Positions 26,264-35,351 of a DNA stretch of 64,000 bases are shown here, piece after piece. The notes beneath the pieces were generated by a model that saw only the letters and a list, made by a program, of their open reading frames with translations, had not been told where the DNA came from and did not search any database. The translations under genes were made by a program, and so were the position numbers. The stretch covers positions 62,001 through 126,000 of the forward strand of contig CASEGL010000004.1 in assembly GCA_949287525.1 (NCBI GenBank), read 5' to 3'. The stretch is from an uncultured Rikenellaceae bacterium. GTDB lineage: Bacteria; Bacteroidota; Bacteroidia; Bacteroidales; Rikenellaceae. The number at the start of each line of letters is the position of its first letter. Position 1 is the stretch's first letter.

Positions 26264-26824
26264 CTAAGCGTTTTTGGGTTCGACACGGTCGGCGGCAGCC
26301 TTTTCGCCGGACGCCGGAGCTGCCGGCGACAGGGCGGATGCAGGTGCAGGAGCCGGTTTGGCAGCCTGCTGCGACGACCCGGGGCGGTTGAGCTGCAGCA
26401 GCAGCCGCTCCTTGGTGAAGACCGCGTGTTCAAAATGGTTCGTGAATCGGATGGCTCCCGTCGGGCAGGCCGCCACGCACAGGCCGCAGAAGATGCAGCT
26501 GCCCAGGTTGTAGAGGTGCTTGTCCAGCACCCGTTTGGGCTTGCCGGTGGCGGGATCGGTCTCCGTCTTGGCGATCACCTGGATCGTCCCGTTCGGACAG
26601 CTGTTCATGCACATGCCGCAGGCAATGCACTTGTGGTGGTTCTCCGCATCGTGCGGCATGGTCAGCAGGGCGCGGAAACGCTCGCCGTACTCGTACTTGC
26701 CGCGGTTCTCGGGATACTGTTCCGTGACCTTCGGACGGCACATGTTCAGCAGCGTGATGTACATGCCCTGCATCAGGTGCCAGATTCCGAGGCAGATGTT
26801 TTTGCAATAATTGATCAGTTTCAT
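26264..26824 (-). CDS. nuoI: NADH-quinone oxidoreductase subunit I (two 4Fe-4S clusters)
   Basis: NuoI carries clusters N6a and N6b. Two ferredoxin-type motifs are visible in the 186-residue protein: CIACGMCMNSCPNG and CIFCGLCVAACPTG. The N-terminus has the amphipathic segment that docks on the membrane. The C-terminal 40 residues are rich in Ala, Pro and Lys and are unlikely to be structured, an extension compared with shorter homologues. It lies 4 bases after nuoH. Confidence 0.95.
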   Translation of the reverse strand: MKLINYCKNICLGIWHLMQGMYITLLNMCRPKVTEQYPENRGKYEYGERFRALLTMPHDAENHHKCIACGMCMNSCPNGTIQVIAKTETDPATGKPKRVLDKHLYNLGSCIFCGLCVAACPTGAIRFTNHFEHAVFTKERLLLQLNRPGSSQQAAKPAPAPASALSPAAPASGEKAAADRVEPKNA

Positions 26825-26828
26825 ACCC

Positions 26829-27890
26829 TTACCAGATTACGACGACCGACATAAGCATCAGGTTCACCAGGCTGATCGGCATCAGCACCTTCCACTCGAG
26901 GCCCAGCAGCTGGTCGATACGCAGCCGCGGGAACGACCAGCGCACCCACAGGGCGAGGAAAATGCAGACGAACGTCTTGCCGAAGAACCAGATGACCGAG
27001 GGGATATAGTCCATCACCCGGTTGAATCCCTCCCATCCGGGGACATGCAGCGGCTGCCAGCCGCCGAGGAACATGGTCGTGGCGATGGCCGCGATGATGA
27101 ACATGTTGAGGTATTCGGCCAGGTAGAAGAAGCCGAACTGGATACCCGAATATTCGGTGTGGTATCCGGCGGTCAGCTCCGACTCGGCCTCCGGCATGTC
27201 GAACGGGCCGCGGTTGGTCTCGGCATGGCCGGCGATCAGATAGACCACGAAGGCGATCACGGCCGGCACGCTGCGGAAGATGAACCAGCCGTCGGCCTGC
27301 TGGGCGACGATTTCGGACAGCTGCATCGAGCCGCAATAGACGACGATCGTCATGAGCGACAGACCGGCCGAAATTTCATAGCTGATGAGCTGGGCACCGC
27401 TTCGCAGGGCGCCGATCATGGTGTACTTGCTGTTGCTCGACCAGCCGGCCAGCAGGATGCCCACTACGCCGAGCGACGAGACGGCCATCAGATAAAAGAC
27501 GCCGACATTGAAGTCGATCGCCTGCAGTCCCTTGGCAAAGGGCAGGGCGCCGAACGTACACACCGAACCGATGATGACGAAAAACGAGGCGGCGCGGAAC
27601 AGCACCTTGTCGGAACGATTGATATGGACCAGTTCCTTGAGCAGGATCTTGATCATATCGGCCACGGACTGGAAAATACCCCATTTGCCGACCCGATTCG
27701 GCCCGAGGCGGCACTGGAAGAAGCCGCAGATCTTACGCTCGGCGTAGATCAGGAAGAGGGCGATCAGCGCATAGGCCGCCAGCACGGCCACGCCGATCAG
27801 CACGAACTCCACGAACAACGCCCAGTCCGCACTCATGCAGCTGTGCAGCGAGGTGTCGATCCAGTGCGTCAATTGTGTAAAACTCCACAT
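26829..27890 (-). CDS. nuoH: NADH-quinone oxidoreductase subunit H
   Basis: NuoH forms part of the quinone chamber. The 353-residue, eight-helix protein has [22 protein letters not shown] near the start and [20 protein letters not shown] later, both signature regions that line the quinone site. It lies between nuoCD and nuoI. Confidence 0.96.
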   Translation of the reverse strand: MWSFTQLTHWIDTSLHSCMSADWALFVEFVLIGVAVLAAYALIALFLIYAERKICGFFQCRLGPNRVGKWGIFQSVADMIKILLKELVHINRSDKVLFRAASFFVIIGSVCTFGALPFAKGLQAIDFNVGVFYLMAVSSLGVVGILLAGWSSNSKYTMIGALRSGAQLISYEISAGLSLMTIVVYCGSMQLSEIVAQQADGWFIFRSVPAVIAFVVYLIAGHAETNRGPFDMPEAESELTAGYHTEYSGIQFGFFYLAEYLNMFIIAAIATTMFLGGWQPLHVPGWEGFNRVMDYIPSVIWFFGKTFVCIFLALWVRWSFPRLRIDQLLGLEWKVLMPISLVNLMLMSVVVIW

Positions 27891-27915
27891 ATTATTCTAA
27901 TTCTTCTTTTGTCTC

Positions 27916-29547
27916 TTAACGATCGATACAGGGGATCACATAGTCGAACGATCCGCCCAGCATGATGAGGTCGGCCACCTTGTTGCCCCGAGCCACCTCC
28001 TTGAGGGCATTGACCAGCACCATCGACGGCGAACGGAACTTCACGCGGTAGGGCGTCTTGCCGCCCGTACTGGTGATGTAGACGCCGAACTGGCCGCGCG
28101 CATTCTCCACCCGCTGGAAGAAGTCGCCCTTCGGCAGTTTGATGATGCCCTTCACCTTCTCGGCATAGGGTCCCTCCGGAATGTTGTCGATCAGCTGCTC
28201 GATGATGCGCAGCGATTGCTCGATCTCCTCCAGACGCAGGATGTAGCGGTCGAACGTTTCGCCGCCCGTGCGCAGCAGCTGGTCGAACTCCACCCGGTCG
28301 TAGGCGGCATAGGGAGCCGCCTTGCGCAGGTCGTTCGCCCAACCCGACGCACGACCCGAAGGTCCGGTCACGCCGAGCGCGATGACCTGCTCGCGCGAGA
28401 GGTACCCCACCCCTTTCATACGGCCCGTGGCGATCGGGTTGCCCGTATAGAGCAGGTGGTGTTCGCGGAGCATCTTGCGCATGTAGGGGATGAACTCCTT
28501 GACCCGTTTGCGGAAGTTGGGATGGATGTCGTTGGCTACGCCGCCGATGACGTTGTAGTTGGCCATCAGGCGGCCGCCGGCAGTCTCCTCGAAGATGTCC
28601 ATCACCTTCTCGCGGTCGCGAAGGCCGTACATGAAGGCCGTCACGGCACCCATATCCATACACATCGAACCCCAGCCGATCAGGTGGGAGGCGATGCGGG
28701 TCAGTTCGTCGAAGATGGTTCGCACCACCACGGCACGCTGCGGCACATCCATCTGGAGCGCCTTCTCGCAGCAGAGGCAGTAGGCATGGCGGTTCATCGT
28801 ACCCGACAGGTAGTCGAGCCGGTCGGTCAGATGGGGAATCTGCGGATAAGTGTATCCTTCGCAGAGTTTCTCGATGCCGCGGTGGATGTAGCCGAAATGG
28901 GGATCGACCGAACGGACGATCTCGCCCTCAAGCGACACGCGCAGGTGCAGCACGCCGTGCATGGCCGGGTGCTGCGGGCCGAAGTTGATGACATAGTCGT
29001 CATCGGTGTAAAGGCTGCGGCTGGTCACATGTTCGTTGCCCTCGGCATCGCGTTCCACCGTGCGGATCGTATCCATATCCTCCAGCGACTCGTTCTCCAG
29101 CGGGACGGGATTCACCTCCGGGCTGGCATCATAGTCCTTGCGCAGCGGATAGCCCTTCCAGCTCTCGCGCAGGAAGAGACGGCGCATGTCCTCGTTGCCC
29201 GCGAAACGGATGCCGAAGTAGTCGTGTACCTCCCGCTCGTAGAGTTGTCCGATCTTCCAGACGTTCATCACGGTGGGGATGACCGGAAAGTCGCGGTCGG
29301 TCACCGAGGTTTTCAGCGCGATCACGTCGGCCGGACTCTCGCCCCGCGCCACATAGTCGATCACGCCGAGACGGTCGCCGTAATCCATGCCCACCATATC
29401 GACCAGGAAGTCGTAACCGCACTCCTTGAGGTAGGCGGCCACCTCCTGCAACCGGTCGGCCGGTACGGTCACCGCCAGCCGGCCGTCCTCTTCGCTCAAC
29501 TGCTCCGGAGTGAGCCAGCCGAACTTATTTGCCAAGTTTTGCTTCAT
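27916..29547 (-). CDS. nuoCD: NADH-quinone oxidoreductase subunits C and D, fused
   Basis: A natural fusion of the 30-kDa (NuoC, about residues 1-150, with EREVHDYFGIRF) and 49-kDa (NuoD, about 180-543, with NFGPQHPAMHGVLHL and the GRASGWANDLRK region near the quinone site) subunits. These scaffold the quinone-reducing module. The start is uncertain: ATGs at 29547, 29559 and 29577 are in frame. The chosen one overlaps nuoB by 23 bases. A nuoCD fusion is known in many bacteria. Confidence 0.94.
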   Translation of the reverse strand: MKQNLANKFGWLTPEQLSEEDGRLAVTVPADRLQEVAAYLKECGYDFLVDMVGMDYGDRLGVIDYVARGESPADVIALKTSVTDRDFPVIPTVMNVWKIGQLYEREVHDYFGIRFAGNEDMRRLFLRESWKGYPLRKDYDASPEVNPVPLENESLEDMDTIRTVERDAEGNEHVTSRSLYTDDDYVINFGPQHPAMHGVLHLRVSLEGEIVRSVDPHFGYIHRGIEKLCEGYTYPQIPHLTDRLDYLSGTMNRHAYCLCCEKALQMDVPQRAVVVRTIFDELTRIASHLIGWGSMCMDMGAVTAFMYGLRDREKVMDIFEETAGGRLMANYNVIGGVANDIHPNFRKRVKEFIPYMRKMLREHHLLYTGNPIATGRMKGVGYLSREQVIALGVTGPSGRASGWANDLRKAAPYAAYDRVEFDQLLRTGGETFDRYILRLEEIEQSLRIIEQLIDNIPEGPYAEKVKGIIKLPKGDFFQRVENARGQFGVYITSTGGKTPYRVKFRSPSMVLVNALKEVARGNKVADLIMLGGSFDYVIPCIDR

Positions 29548-30157
29548 AATGGGCTGCATTTTCTTCGGGTGTAACATGCTCCTTCACCTCCGGCTGTTCG
29601 GGAAGTTTGAAGAAGTTCTGAACCTTGATCTTCCGCTCCAGCTGCATCATGCCGTAGAGGATGGCATCGGGACGCGGAGGACAACCGGGGACATAGACAT
29701 CGACGGGAATGATCTCGTCCACGCCCTTGACCACGTGATAGGAATTGCGGAACGGGCCGCCGCAGATGGCGCAGCTGCCCACTGCCACCACATACTTCGG
29801 CTCGGCCATCTGGTCGTAGAGCCGCTTCAGCACGGGAGCCATCTTGTGGACGATCGTGCCGAAGACGAAGATCACGTCGGCCTGACGGGGGCTGTTACGA
29901 TAGACTTCCCAGCCGAAACGGGCAAAGTCGGTACGCGCACCGCCCACGCACATGAACTCGATGCCGCAGCAGCTGGTGGCGAAGGTGAGGGGCCACACCG
30001 AGTGGGAACGGCCCCAGTTGATGATGTCGCTCAACTTGCCCAGCGCAACGGGAACGTTGTTGCGACGCAACTCCTCGACATACTGTTCGAGGTACTCGTT
30101 GTCGTTGAAATCCTCATAGCGCATATTCTTGATATGCGTCTTTTTGCTCATTTCCAT
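29525..30157 (-). CDS. nuoB: NADH-quinone oxidoreductase subunit B (cluster N2)
   Basis: NuoB holds the terminal 4Fe-4S cluster N2 next to the quinone. The 210-residue protein has the cluster ligands in TSCCGIEFM, GSCAICGG and PGCPPRPDA. The start at 30157 (MEMSKKTH) is preceded by AAGGAG at ideal distance and overlaps nuoA by 10 bases. The alternative ATG at 30151 overlaps it by 4. The C-terminal tail beyond the fold is charged. Confidence 0.96.
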   Translation of the reverse strand: MEMSKKTHIKNMRYEDFNDNEYLEQYVEELRRNNVPVALGKLSDIINWGRSHSVWPLTFATSCCGIEFMCVGGARTDFARFGWEVYRNSPRQADVIFVFGTIVHKMAPVLKRLYDQMAEPKYVVAVGSCAICGGPFRNSYHVVKGVDEIIPVDVYVPGCPPRPDAILYGMMQLERKIKVQNFFKLPEQPEVKEHVTPEENAAHYEAKLGK

Positions 30158-30501
30158 TTCAAAACTCCTTTCTTCCATGCATAGGCCAGACCCAGTGCGA
30201 GGATGATGAAAAAGAACAATACGCTCTCCAGGCCGCCGGGGCCGAGTTCCCGCATGACGGTAGCCCACGGAAAGAGCAGCACGGTCTCCACATCGAACAC
30301 GAGGTAGAGGATGGCGAACAGATAGTAGCCCACACGGAACTGCATCCAGGATGTACCCCGTGTCGGAATGCCGCATTCATAGACCTCGCCCTTGAGCGGA
30401 TTGGTCGAACGCGGAGCCAACCACAATGCGATCAGCAGCGCCGCCCCCACCAGTACGAAGGCGGTGATCAGTACGACCAGAAATAGTGATGAATTGCTCA
30501 T
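30148..30501 (-). CDS. nuoA: NADH-quinone oxidoreductase subunit A
   Basis: A three-helix membrane subunit (117 residues) with YECGIPTRGTSWMQFRVGYYL and FDVETVLLFPWA, the conserved loop and helix of NuoA. It is the first gene of the minus-strand cluster A-B-CD-H-I-J-K-L-M-N. AAGGAG precedes the ATG. No nuoE, nuoF or nuoG is found upstream or downstream. I could not place a confident promoter in the 120 bases before it. Confidence 0.96.
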   Translation of the reverse strand: MSNSSLFLVVLITAFVLVGAALLIALWLAPRSTNPLKGEVYECGIPTRGTSWMQFRVGYYLFAILYLVFDVETVLLFPWATVMRELGPGGLESVLFFFIILALGLAYAWKKGVLKWK

Positions 30502-30623
30502 CTCGCTTCTCCTTTATTATTTTCCAACAATGACAAATCTTGTTTCCGGCGTCAGTGCCGGATCCGAACCGCGACAGGCGTCGCAGCAGCGCCGGAGGTA
30601 CGCTCCGGCGCAGAACCGGCGCA

Positions 30624-30977
30624 TCAGATATTCAGCCGGTTCAGTTCGCTGAGGGTATCTCCCTCCCGCAAAGCATCCTCCGTCTGCACGACATAGGCGC
30701 GATGCACCCTGCCGATCAGCGCATCGGCACAGGGTCGGAAATCCACAAAAGCATGCAGGAAACGGACGGTCAGCACCGATACGGCACAGGAAAGAAAGTC
30801 CGCGAAAGAGGTTCCGCTGGTTTCGCCCGACGTGCCGAGCGTACTGTCGGCTGCCAACACGAAACCGGATTGCTGGGTAAGAACCGGCGGGCAGAGGGTA
30901 CGACACGATTCGCTGCAAGTGAGCGTTGTGTGCAACACGATCGCTATCAATACTATGACAAATGCAATGCCTTTCAT
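30624..30977 (-). CDS. Hypothetical secreted small protein (117 aa)
   Basis: I do not recognise the family. The N-terminus is a clear signal peptide or membrane anchor (MKGIAFVIVLIAIVLHTTL), followed by CSESCRTLC with three closely spaced cysteines, then a low-complexity Ser/Thr/Gly part and a C-terminal helix-like stretch. A perfect TATTTTTG -7 element lies at 30997-31004 on the minus strand, with the ATG 20 bases downstream, which supports expression. It is upstream of nuoA on the same strand with 122 bases between, including a 9-bp hairpin without a T tail (30589-30611). Confidence 0.5.
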   Translation of the reverse strand: MKGIAFVIVLIAIVLHTTLTCSESCRTLCPPVLTQQSGFVLAADSTLGTSGETSGTSFADFLSCAVSVLTVRFLHAFVDFRPCADALIGRVHRAYVVQTEDALREGDTLSELNRLNI

Positions 30978-30996
30978 CTTCCCAGCGATTATTTGG

Positions 30997-31004
30997 CAAA
31001 AATA
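30997..31004 (-). promoter_or_regulatory. -7 element upstream of the small secreted protein
   Basis: TATTTTTG on the minus strand. No TTG at the usual -33 spacing. Predicted start near 30990, giving a very short leader. Confidence 0.5.
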
Positions 31005-31116
31005 CAAGAAAAACCGATACGGTAGCACTCCTGCCGCAAAAACACCCCGCCGCGCGATTCCGGCCGATGGCTCTGTTTTACAGTCAAATGCGAGCAACCG
31101 GACAGATTGCCGCCGG

Positions 31117-32214
31117 TCAGCGGCCGATCCGCCCCCTGCGCGGCGGTTCATCTTGTCCGGCATGCCGGCGCTCCAGATAACGGTCGGTGAGCCGCGAGAC
31201 GGCATAATCGCCCAGCCGCTCCTCCGCTACGGGGATCGCCTCCGGCCAGTCGGGCAGCCGGTCGGCAATCAGTTCGTGGAACGTCGCATGGATGGTCTGG
31301 TGCGAAAGCTGGTGGCGCGGCATGGCCACGCTCCCCGCGCGGGTGAAGGCAACGCCCTCCATCCGCTGCCGGAACGCATCGCCGCCAGCCACCTCCTCGA
31401 ACGAAGCCTCCGACGCGGTTTCGATCAGCGGAAATTCGTACAGTCCGCGCCAGATGTCGTCACCGCTGCGCCGCACAAGCAGCGTGCGGCCGGAGCATCG
31501 CAGGAACAGATAATGGAAATGGCGCGGACGCACTGCCGTTCTCCCCTGCCGCACCGGGAAGGCTTCGGGCGTTTCCCGCCGGCAGGCAAGGCACAGATCC
31601 CTCAGCGGGCAGCCGTCACAGGCGGGATTGCGGGGCAGGCATTGCAGGGCGCCGAACTCCATCATGGCCTGGTTGTGCAGGCCGGGCCGCTCCTCGTCCA
31701 GCAGTTCCTGCGCCAGGCGGGCATAGGTCTTGCGTCCCTGAGCCGTGTCGATCGGCTCCTCCAGCGCAAAGAGGCGCGACAGCACGCGGTAGACATTGCC
31801 GTCCACCACCGCACGGGGCTGCCCGTAGGCGATCGAACAGACGGCCGCCGCCGTATAGTCGCCCACGCCGCGCAGGGCGCGCACCTCGTCATACCGTTCG
31901 GGAAAACGGCCGCCATACTGTTCGGCCACCTGCCGGGCCGCCGCATGGAGATTGCGCGCACGGCTGTAATAGCCCAGTCCCTGCCACAGTTTCAGCACCT
32001 CGTCCTCATCGGCCCGCGCCAGCGACACCACGTCGGGAAACCGCTCCACGAACCGCAGGTAATAGGCCTGTCCCTGTGCCACACGAGTCTGCTGGAGGAT
32101 CACCTCCGAGAGCCAGATCCGGTAGGGATCGGCCGTCTCGCGCCAGGGCAGGTCGCGGCGCACGGTGCCATACCAGTCAATCAGCCGGTCGCTTATGTCA
32201 TGCGGAAACGCCAT
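31117..32214 (-). CDS. mutY: A/G-specific adenine glycosylase
   Basis: MutY removes adenine mispaired with 8-oxoguanine. The 365-residue protein has the catalytic Glu37 (SEVILQQT), the helix-hairpin-helix LRGVGDYTAAAV, the catalytic Asp in AVVDGNVYRVL, and the 4Fe-4S ligands C-x6-C-x2-C-x5-C in CLPRNPACDGCPLRDLC. The C-terminal Nudix-like domain (about 225-345) recognises 8-oxoG. It starts 6 bases after ybaK and is probably co-transcribed. The C-terminus is a basic, Arg-rich tail. Confidence 0.95.
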   Translation of the reverse strand: MAFPHDISDRLIDWYGTVRRDLPWRETADPYRIWLSEVILQQTRVAQGQAYYLRFVERFPDVVSLARADEDEVLKLWQGLGYYSRARNLHAAARQVAEQYGGRFPERYDEVRALRGVGDYTAAAVCSIAYGQPRAVVDGNVYRVLSRLFALEEPIDTAQGRKTYARLAQELLDEERPGLHNQAMMEFGALQCLPRNPACDGCPLRDLCLACRRETPEAFPVRQGRTAVRPRHFHYLFLRCSGRTLLVRRSGDDIWRGLYEFPLIETASEASFEEVAGGDAFRQRMEGVAFTRAGSVAMPRHQLSHQTIHATFHELIADRLPDWPEAIPVAEERLGDYAVSRLTDRYLERRHAGQDEPPRRGRIGR

Positions 32215-32220
32215 GTGCCG

Positions 32221-32700
32221 TTACATCAGATCGGCCGTCTCCCCCTCTACGCAACGGATCAGGTCGGCCGGCGCCACTTTCAGCTGCAGCCCGCGCTGCC
32301 CCGCGCTGACGTAAATGAACGGAAAGGAGAGACAGGTTTCGTGGAAATAGGTCGGGAAACGCTTTTTCATGCCGACGGGCGAACAGCCTCCGCGGATGTA
32401 GCCGGTCGTGGCGAGCAGTTCACGCACGTGGAGCATCTCCACGCTCTTGTTGCCCGACACTTTGGCCGCCTTCTTCAGATCGACCTCGCCGTCGCCGGGA
32501 ATCACGCAGACCAGCATCCCGTTGCGGTCGCCCCGCAGCACCAGCGTCTTGAACACCTGTTCGACCGGCTCGCCCAACTCGGCAGCCACATGCACGGCAT
32601 CCAGATGCTCCTCGTCCACCGGATAGGGGACCAGTTCGTAGGCAATCCCCGCCCGATCGAGCAGCCGCGCCGCATTCGTCTTGTTGATTTTACTTGCCAT
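32221..32700 (-). CDS. ybaK: Cys-tRNA(Pro)/Cys-tRNA(Cys) deacylase (YbaK/EbsC family)
   Basis: YbaK hydrolyses Cys-tRNA(Pro) formed by misacylation, acting in trans as an editing factor. The 159-residue protein has the KTLVL and DLKKAAKVSGNKSV motifs, including the lysine around which the active site is built, and TTGYIRGGCSPVGMKKRFP, typical of the YbaK subfamily. The start at 32700 (MASKINKTNAARLLDRAGI) matches the family. A TACCTTTG -7 element lies at 32727-32734 (minus). It is followed by mutY. Confidence 0.92.
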   Translation of the reverse strand: MASKINKTNAARLLDRAGIAYELVPYPVDEEHLDAVHVAAELGEPVEQVFKTLVLRGDRNGMLVCVIPGDGEVDLKKAAKVSGNKSVEMLHVRELLATTGYIRGGCSPVGMKKRFPTYFHETCLSFPFIYVSAGQRGLQLKVAPADLIRCVEGETADLM

Positions 32701-32810
32701 TGTCCGTCGTTTTTGCAACCTCACGGCAAAGGTACCGTTATTCCCCGTAACGCGGATCGGCGGCCGGAACATTCCGGCCGCCGATCCCTTCTCTTTTTCC
32801 CTCCGCACGG

Positions 32811-34469
32811 CTACTCCCCGTCGGGCAGGGCGTCGTAGACCAGCTCGAAGTCATCGACCCACATCCTGCTGTCGCGGCTGCCCGTGTAGTAGTCGCCGTA
32901 GCGCGAAGCCGAACAAACCAGCACGATGTGCGTGGGAACGACCTCCGTAGTGACATAGTTGAGCCGCACGGTGAACTCCTGCCACTCCTCTACGGAACGG
33001 TCGAAGACCAGTTCGCCGTAGGCCACCACATCGGGGCCGTTCGGGTCGAAGACGGTCGTCCGGTCGCGCGTGTCGATGCAGATAGGCACCTCGTCGGTTC
33101 CGAGCAGCTTCTCGCCCTCCTCCTGCTCGCAGACGCCGTATTTCTCCTTAGTCCACGTGCCGAGCGCAAAATAAATGATGCCGCAATCGGGATCGCCCTT
33201 CGCTATCGTCACGCCGGAGGGCATGTCCGCCCCCACGTCGGTCACCGCACCGCAGGTATATTTCACCCAGCCGCGCAGCGCCGTCGGCCGCTTGGTGAAG
33301 GGACGGCCGAAGCCGACGATGCCGTTCGTGCCGCGCGTGGCCACATAGCGGCCGATGAAGAGGTTGCCGGCAGCCAGCTTGCCGATGCCGGCAATGCCGG
33401 CCAGCTTGGATTCAAGCCGTGCGGCATACCGGCCGGACGATCCGGGGCGCACCTCCTCCGTCTTGTCGGTCAGTACGGCTCCGGCCACTGCGGCTCCCGT
33501 GTTGCCGGTACCCCAGTAGGCACCGTCCCTGGTCAGTCCCGGATAGATGATGCCGCTCTCCTGGCACCACTCCTCGAAGCCGCCGTTCGTGAGCGGCTCC
33601 TCGGCGTCGGTCGTCCGCTCCATGACGGGCGACTCGTCCGCATCCGAGTAGGCGATCACCTCATAGGCCGTTTCGGGCTGCAGGCCCGACAGGCAGCAGC
33701 TGAACGTACCGCCGTCGATCGTCAGCGACCCGGACGGCACCTCCGTCCACTCCTCCGTTCCCGCCACGCGATAGCGGAAGCCGAGGTTCGTGCCGGGACG
33801 TCCCTGTCCGTAGAGCCACATGACACGCGTCCAGGCATCGGCACGGGTCAGTTCGACCGTTACGTCGGTCTTTTCCAGATAGAGGAACCAGCGCTCCTCG
33901 AAGTCATGATAGCGGATATCGACCGTCCGATAGGTCTCGAACGAGGTCAGCTCCTCGATGGAGGGCGACATGGTCGTGATTCCCTCCGGCCCCAGTTTCA
34001 GTTCCTTGACCGTCACATGCTGCAGGTCGGTTTCCATCGGCACTTTGACGCGAGCCATGCGCCGCTGGGGATCGAACTCGGCCGCACCGATCTGCCCCTC
34101 GACGACAAACCGCCGCTCGATGGTCTGTTCGGCGCGCAGCGTCCACGCATACTCCTGATACAGCGACAGGACAATCTCCTGCGACAGCCTCATGTCAAAG
34201 GAGCCGGACAGCGGCACGGAGGACTTTCCCCCCTCCGTAATCCGGATCGTGTCGATCTGCACGCGGCTGATGTCGGTCACCTCGTCCAGATGGAGGGTCA
34301 CGACCCGGTTCTTCGTATCGATGTCGGACGCTCCGCAGGTAAATCCCTCGCCTTCCACGCCCAGTATCTCGACCGGCACGACCGGATAGGGAATATCGTT
34401 CTTGATGCAGGACGAGAGCAGCGCAACCACCGCCCCGATCGCCATCAGCATGCCTCTTTTGCCACTCAT
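32811..34469 (-). CDS. PCMD domain-containing lipoprotein (552 aa)
   Basis: The lipoprotein signal ends at lipobox LSSC (Cys21). The first half (about 30-290) is made of Ig-like beta domains, including a Pkd/SusE-like linker region. The C-terminal 250 residues match the PCMD domain (putative carbohydrate metabolism domain): NGGFEEW, AYWGTGN, RYAARLESKLAG, GIGKLAAGNLFIGRY, FGRPFTKRPTALRGWVKY, and a final MWVDDFELVY. PCMD resembles carbohydrate-binding jelly rolls but has no proven function. It is the last of seven genes in the surface cluster and is paralogous in its C-terminus to the gene at 36152-38302. Confidence 0.85.
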   Translation of the reverse strand: MSGKRGMLMAIGAVVALLSSCIKNDIPYPVVPVEILGVEGEGFTCGASDIDTKNRVVTLHLDEVTDISRVQIDTIRITEGGKSSVPLSGSFDMRLSQEIVLSLYQEYAWTLRAEQTIERRFVVEGQIGAAEFDPQRRMARVKVPMETDLQHVTVKELKLGPEGITTMSPSIEELTSFETYRTVDIRYHDFEERWFLYLEKTDVTVELTRADAWTRVMWLYGQGRPGTNLGFRYRVAGTEEWTEVPSGSLTIDGGTFSCCLSGLQPETAYEVIAYSDADESPVMERTTDAEEPLTNGGFEEWCQESGIIYPGLTRDGAYWGTGNTGAAVAGAVLTDKTEEVRPGSSGRYAARLESKLAGIAGIGKLAAGNLFIGRYVATRGTNGIVGFGRPFTKRPTALRGWVKYTCGAVTDVGADMPSGVTIAKGDPDCGIIYFALGTWTKEKYGVCEQEEGEKLLGTDEVPICIDTRDRTTVFDPNGPDVVAYGELVFDRSVEEWQEFTVRLNYVTTEVVPTHIVLVCSASRYGDYYTGSRDSRMWVDDFELVYDALPDGE

Positions 34470-34484
34470 CGTATTTCCTCGCCG

Positions 34485-35339
34485 TTAGAGATGGATGTTG
34501 AATCCGATGCGGATGTCCGCCAGGTTGAGCCGGAACAACATCTTCGACGCCTGACGGGAACCGGTCTGGACCCCCTCCGCGTCGCGCTGATTGATTTTAT
34601 TGTATTGCAGGCCGCCCAACCCGAACGACAGCGTGCAGCACACGTTCGGGAAAATATAGACCGCCACACCCGCGTTGAGCGAGACCTTGGCCTGCGACGT
34701 GGTGCCGAAAACCTGTTTGGCCGACTCGCCCGTGCCGTATCCGAACGAGGAGGTTCCCATCTTGTAGGCCAGCTCCAGCTCCGCAAAGAGGCCGAAATGG
34801 CCTTTGGGGTCGATGCCGGCAAACGAACGGACAAATGCGGCGATCGTTGTCATGCGGTTGCGCAGCTGCACGCCCGACAGCGACAAATCGAGATCGCTGG
34901 CCGACCCCAGATTGAGCGAAACGTTGCCCAGCGTACCGTCCGTCTGCGAATAGCCGAAACGCGCGCCCACACAGAGGTTGTCCCGCACGAAATAGCCGAA
35001 CGACGGATTGATGGTAAACACACTACCTTTCAGATCGATGCCGTCCAACAGCAGCATGAAGTCGGAATCGTCGCTCGTGAGGGTGGCGTACGACACGGAC
35101 AGGCCGAGTGCCATCTCCCCCTTGTAGACGAACCGGATGTCGTCGATACCGCGGTCGATGCGGCGCGACGTGGGCAGGAAACGTTGCGACGTGGGCAGCG
35201 TATCCCGCACGGCCGGCGCGGCTTCGTAGCGGCAGGCGGCGCCGTTCTGCGGAGCCATGTCCGCCGTTGCGCCGACTTCCGCCGCAAGACGCGCGGCCGG
35301 AAACAGCACGAACAGCATCAAAAGTAACGTTCTTCTCAT
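34485..35339 (-). CDS. Outer-membrane beta-barrel protein (284 aa)
   Basis: A signal peptide (about residues 1-20) precedes alternating hydrophobic/hydrophilic strands with aromatic girdles, such as GYFVRDNLCVGARFGYS, and a C-terminal strand ending with aliphatic IGFNIHL. This fits a barrel of 8-10 strands. It shares layout with the next gene upstream (PSFGYFVRDNLCVGARFGYSQT against PLLGYAVRSNMVVGARFGYSRT), so the two are tandem paralogues, about one-third identical by eye. In this locus the barrels may anchor or secrete the lipoproteins encoded around them. This is inference. Confidence 0.8.
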   Translation of the reverse strand: MRRTLLLMLFVLFPAARLAAEVGATADMAPQNGAACRYEAAPAVRDTLPTSQRFLPTSRRIDRGIDDIRFVYKGEMALGLSVSYATLTSDDSDFMLLLDGIDLKGSVFTINPSFGYFVRDNLCVGARFGYSQTDGTLGNVSLNLGSASDLDLSLSGVQLRNRMTTIAAFVRSFAGIDPKGHFGLFAELELAYKMGTSSFGYGTGESAKQVFGTTSQAKVSLNAGVAVYIFPNVCCTLSFGLGGLQYNKINQRDAEGVQTGSRQASKMLFRLNLADIRIGFNIHL

Positions 35340-35351
35340 CCTCCGCCTGTT

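Noticed and set aside
30589..30611. Hairpin between the small secreted protein and nuoA as a terminator
   Set aside because: The 9-bp stem is good but no T run follows on either strand, so it was not listed as a terminator.
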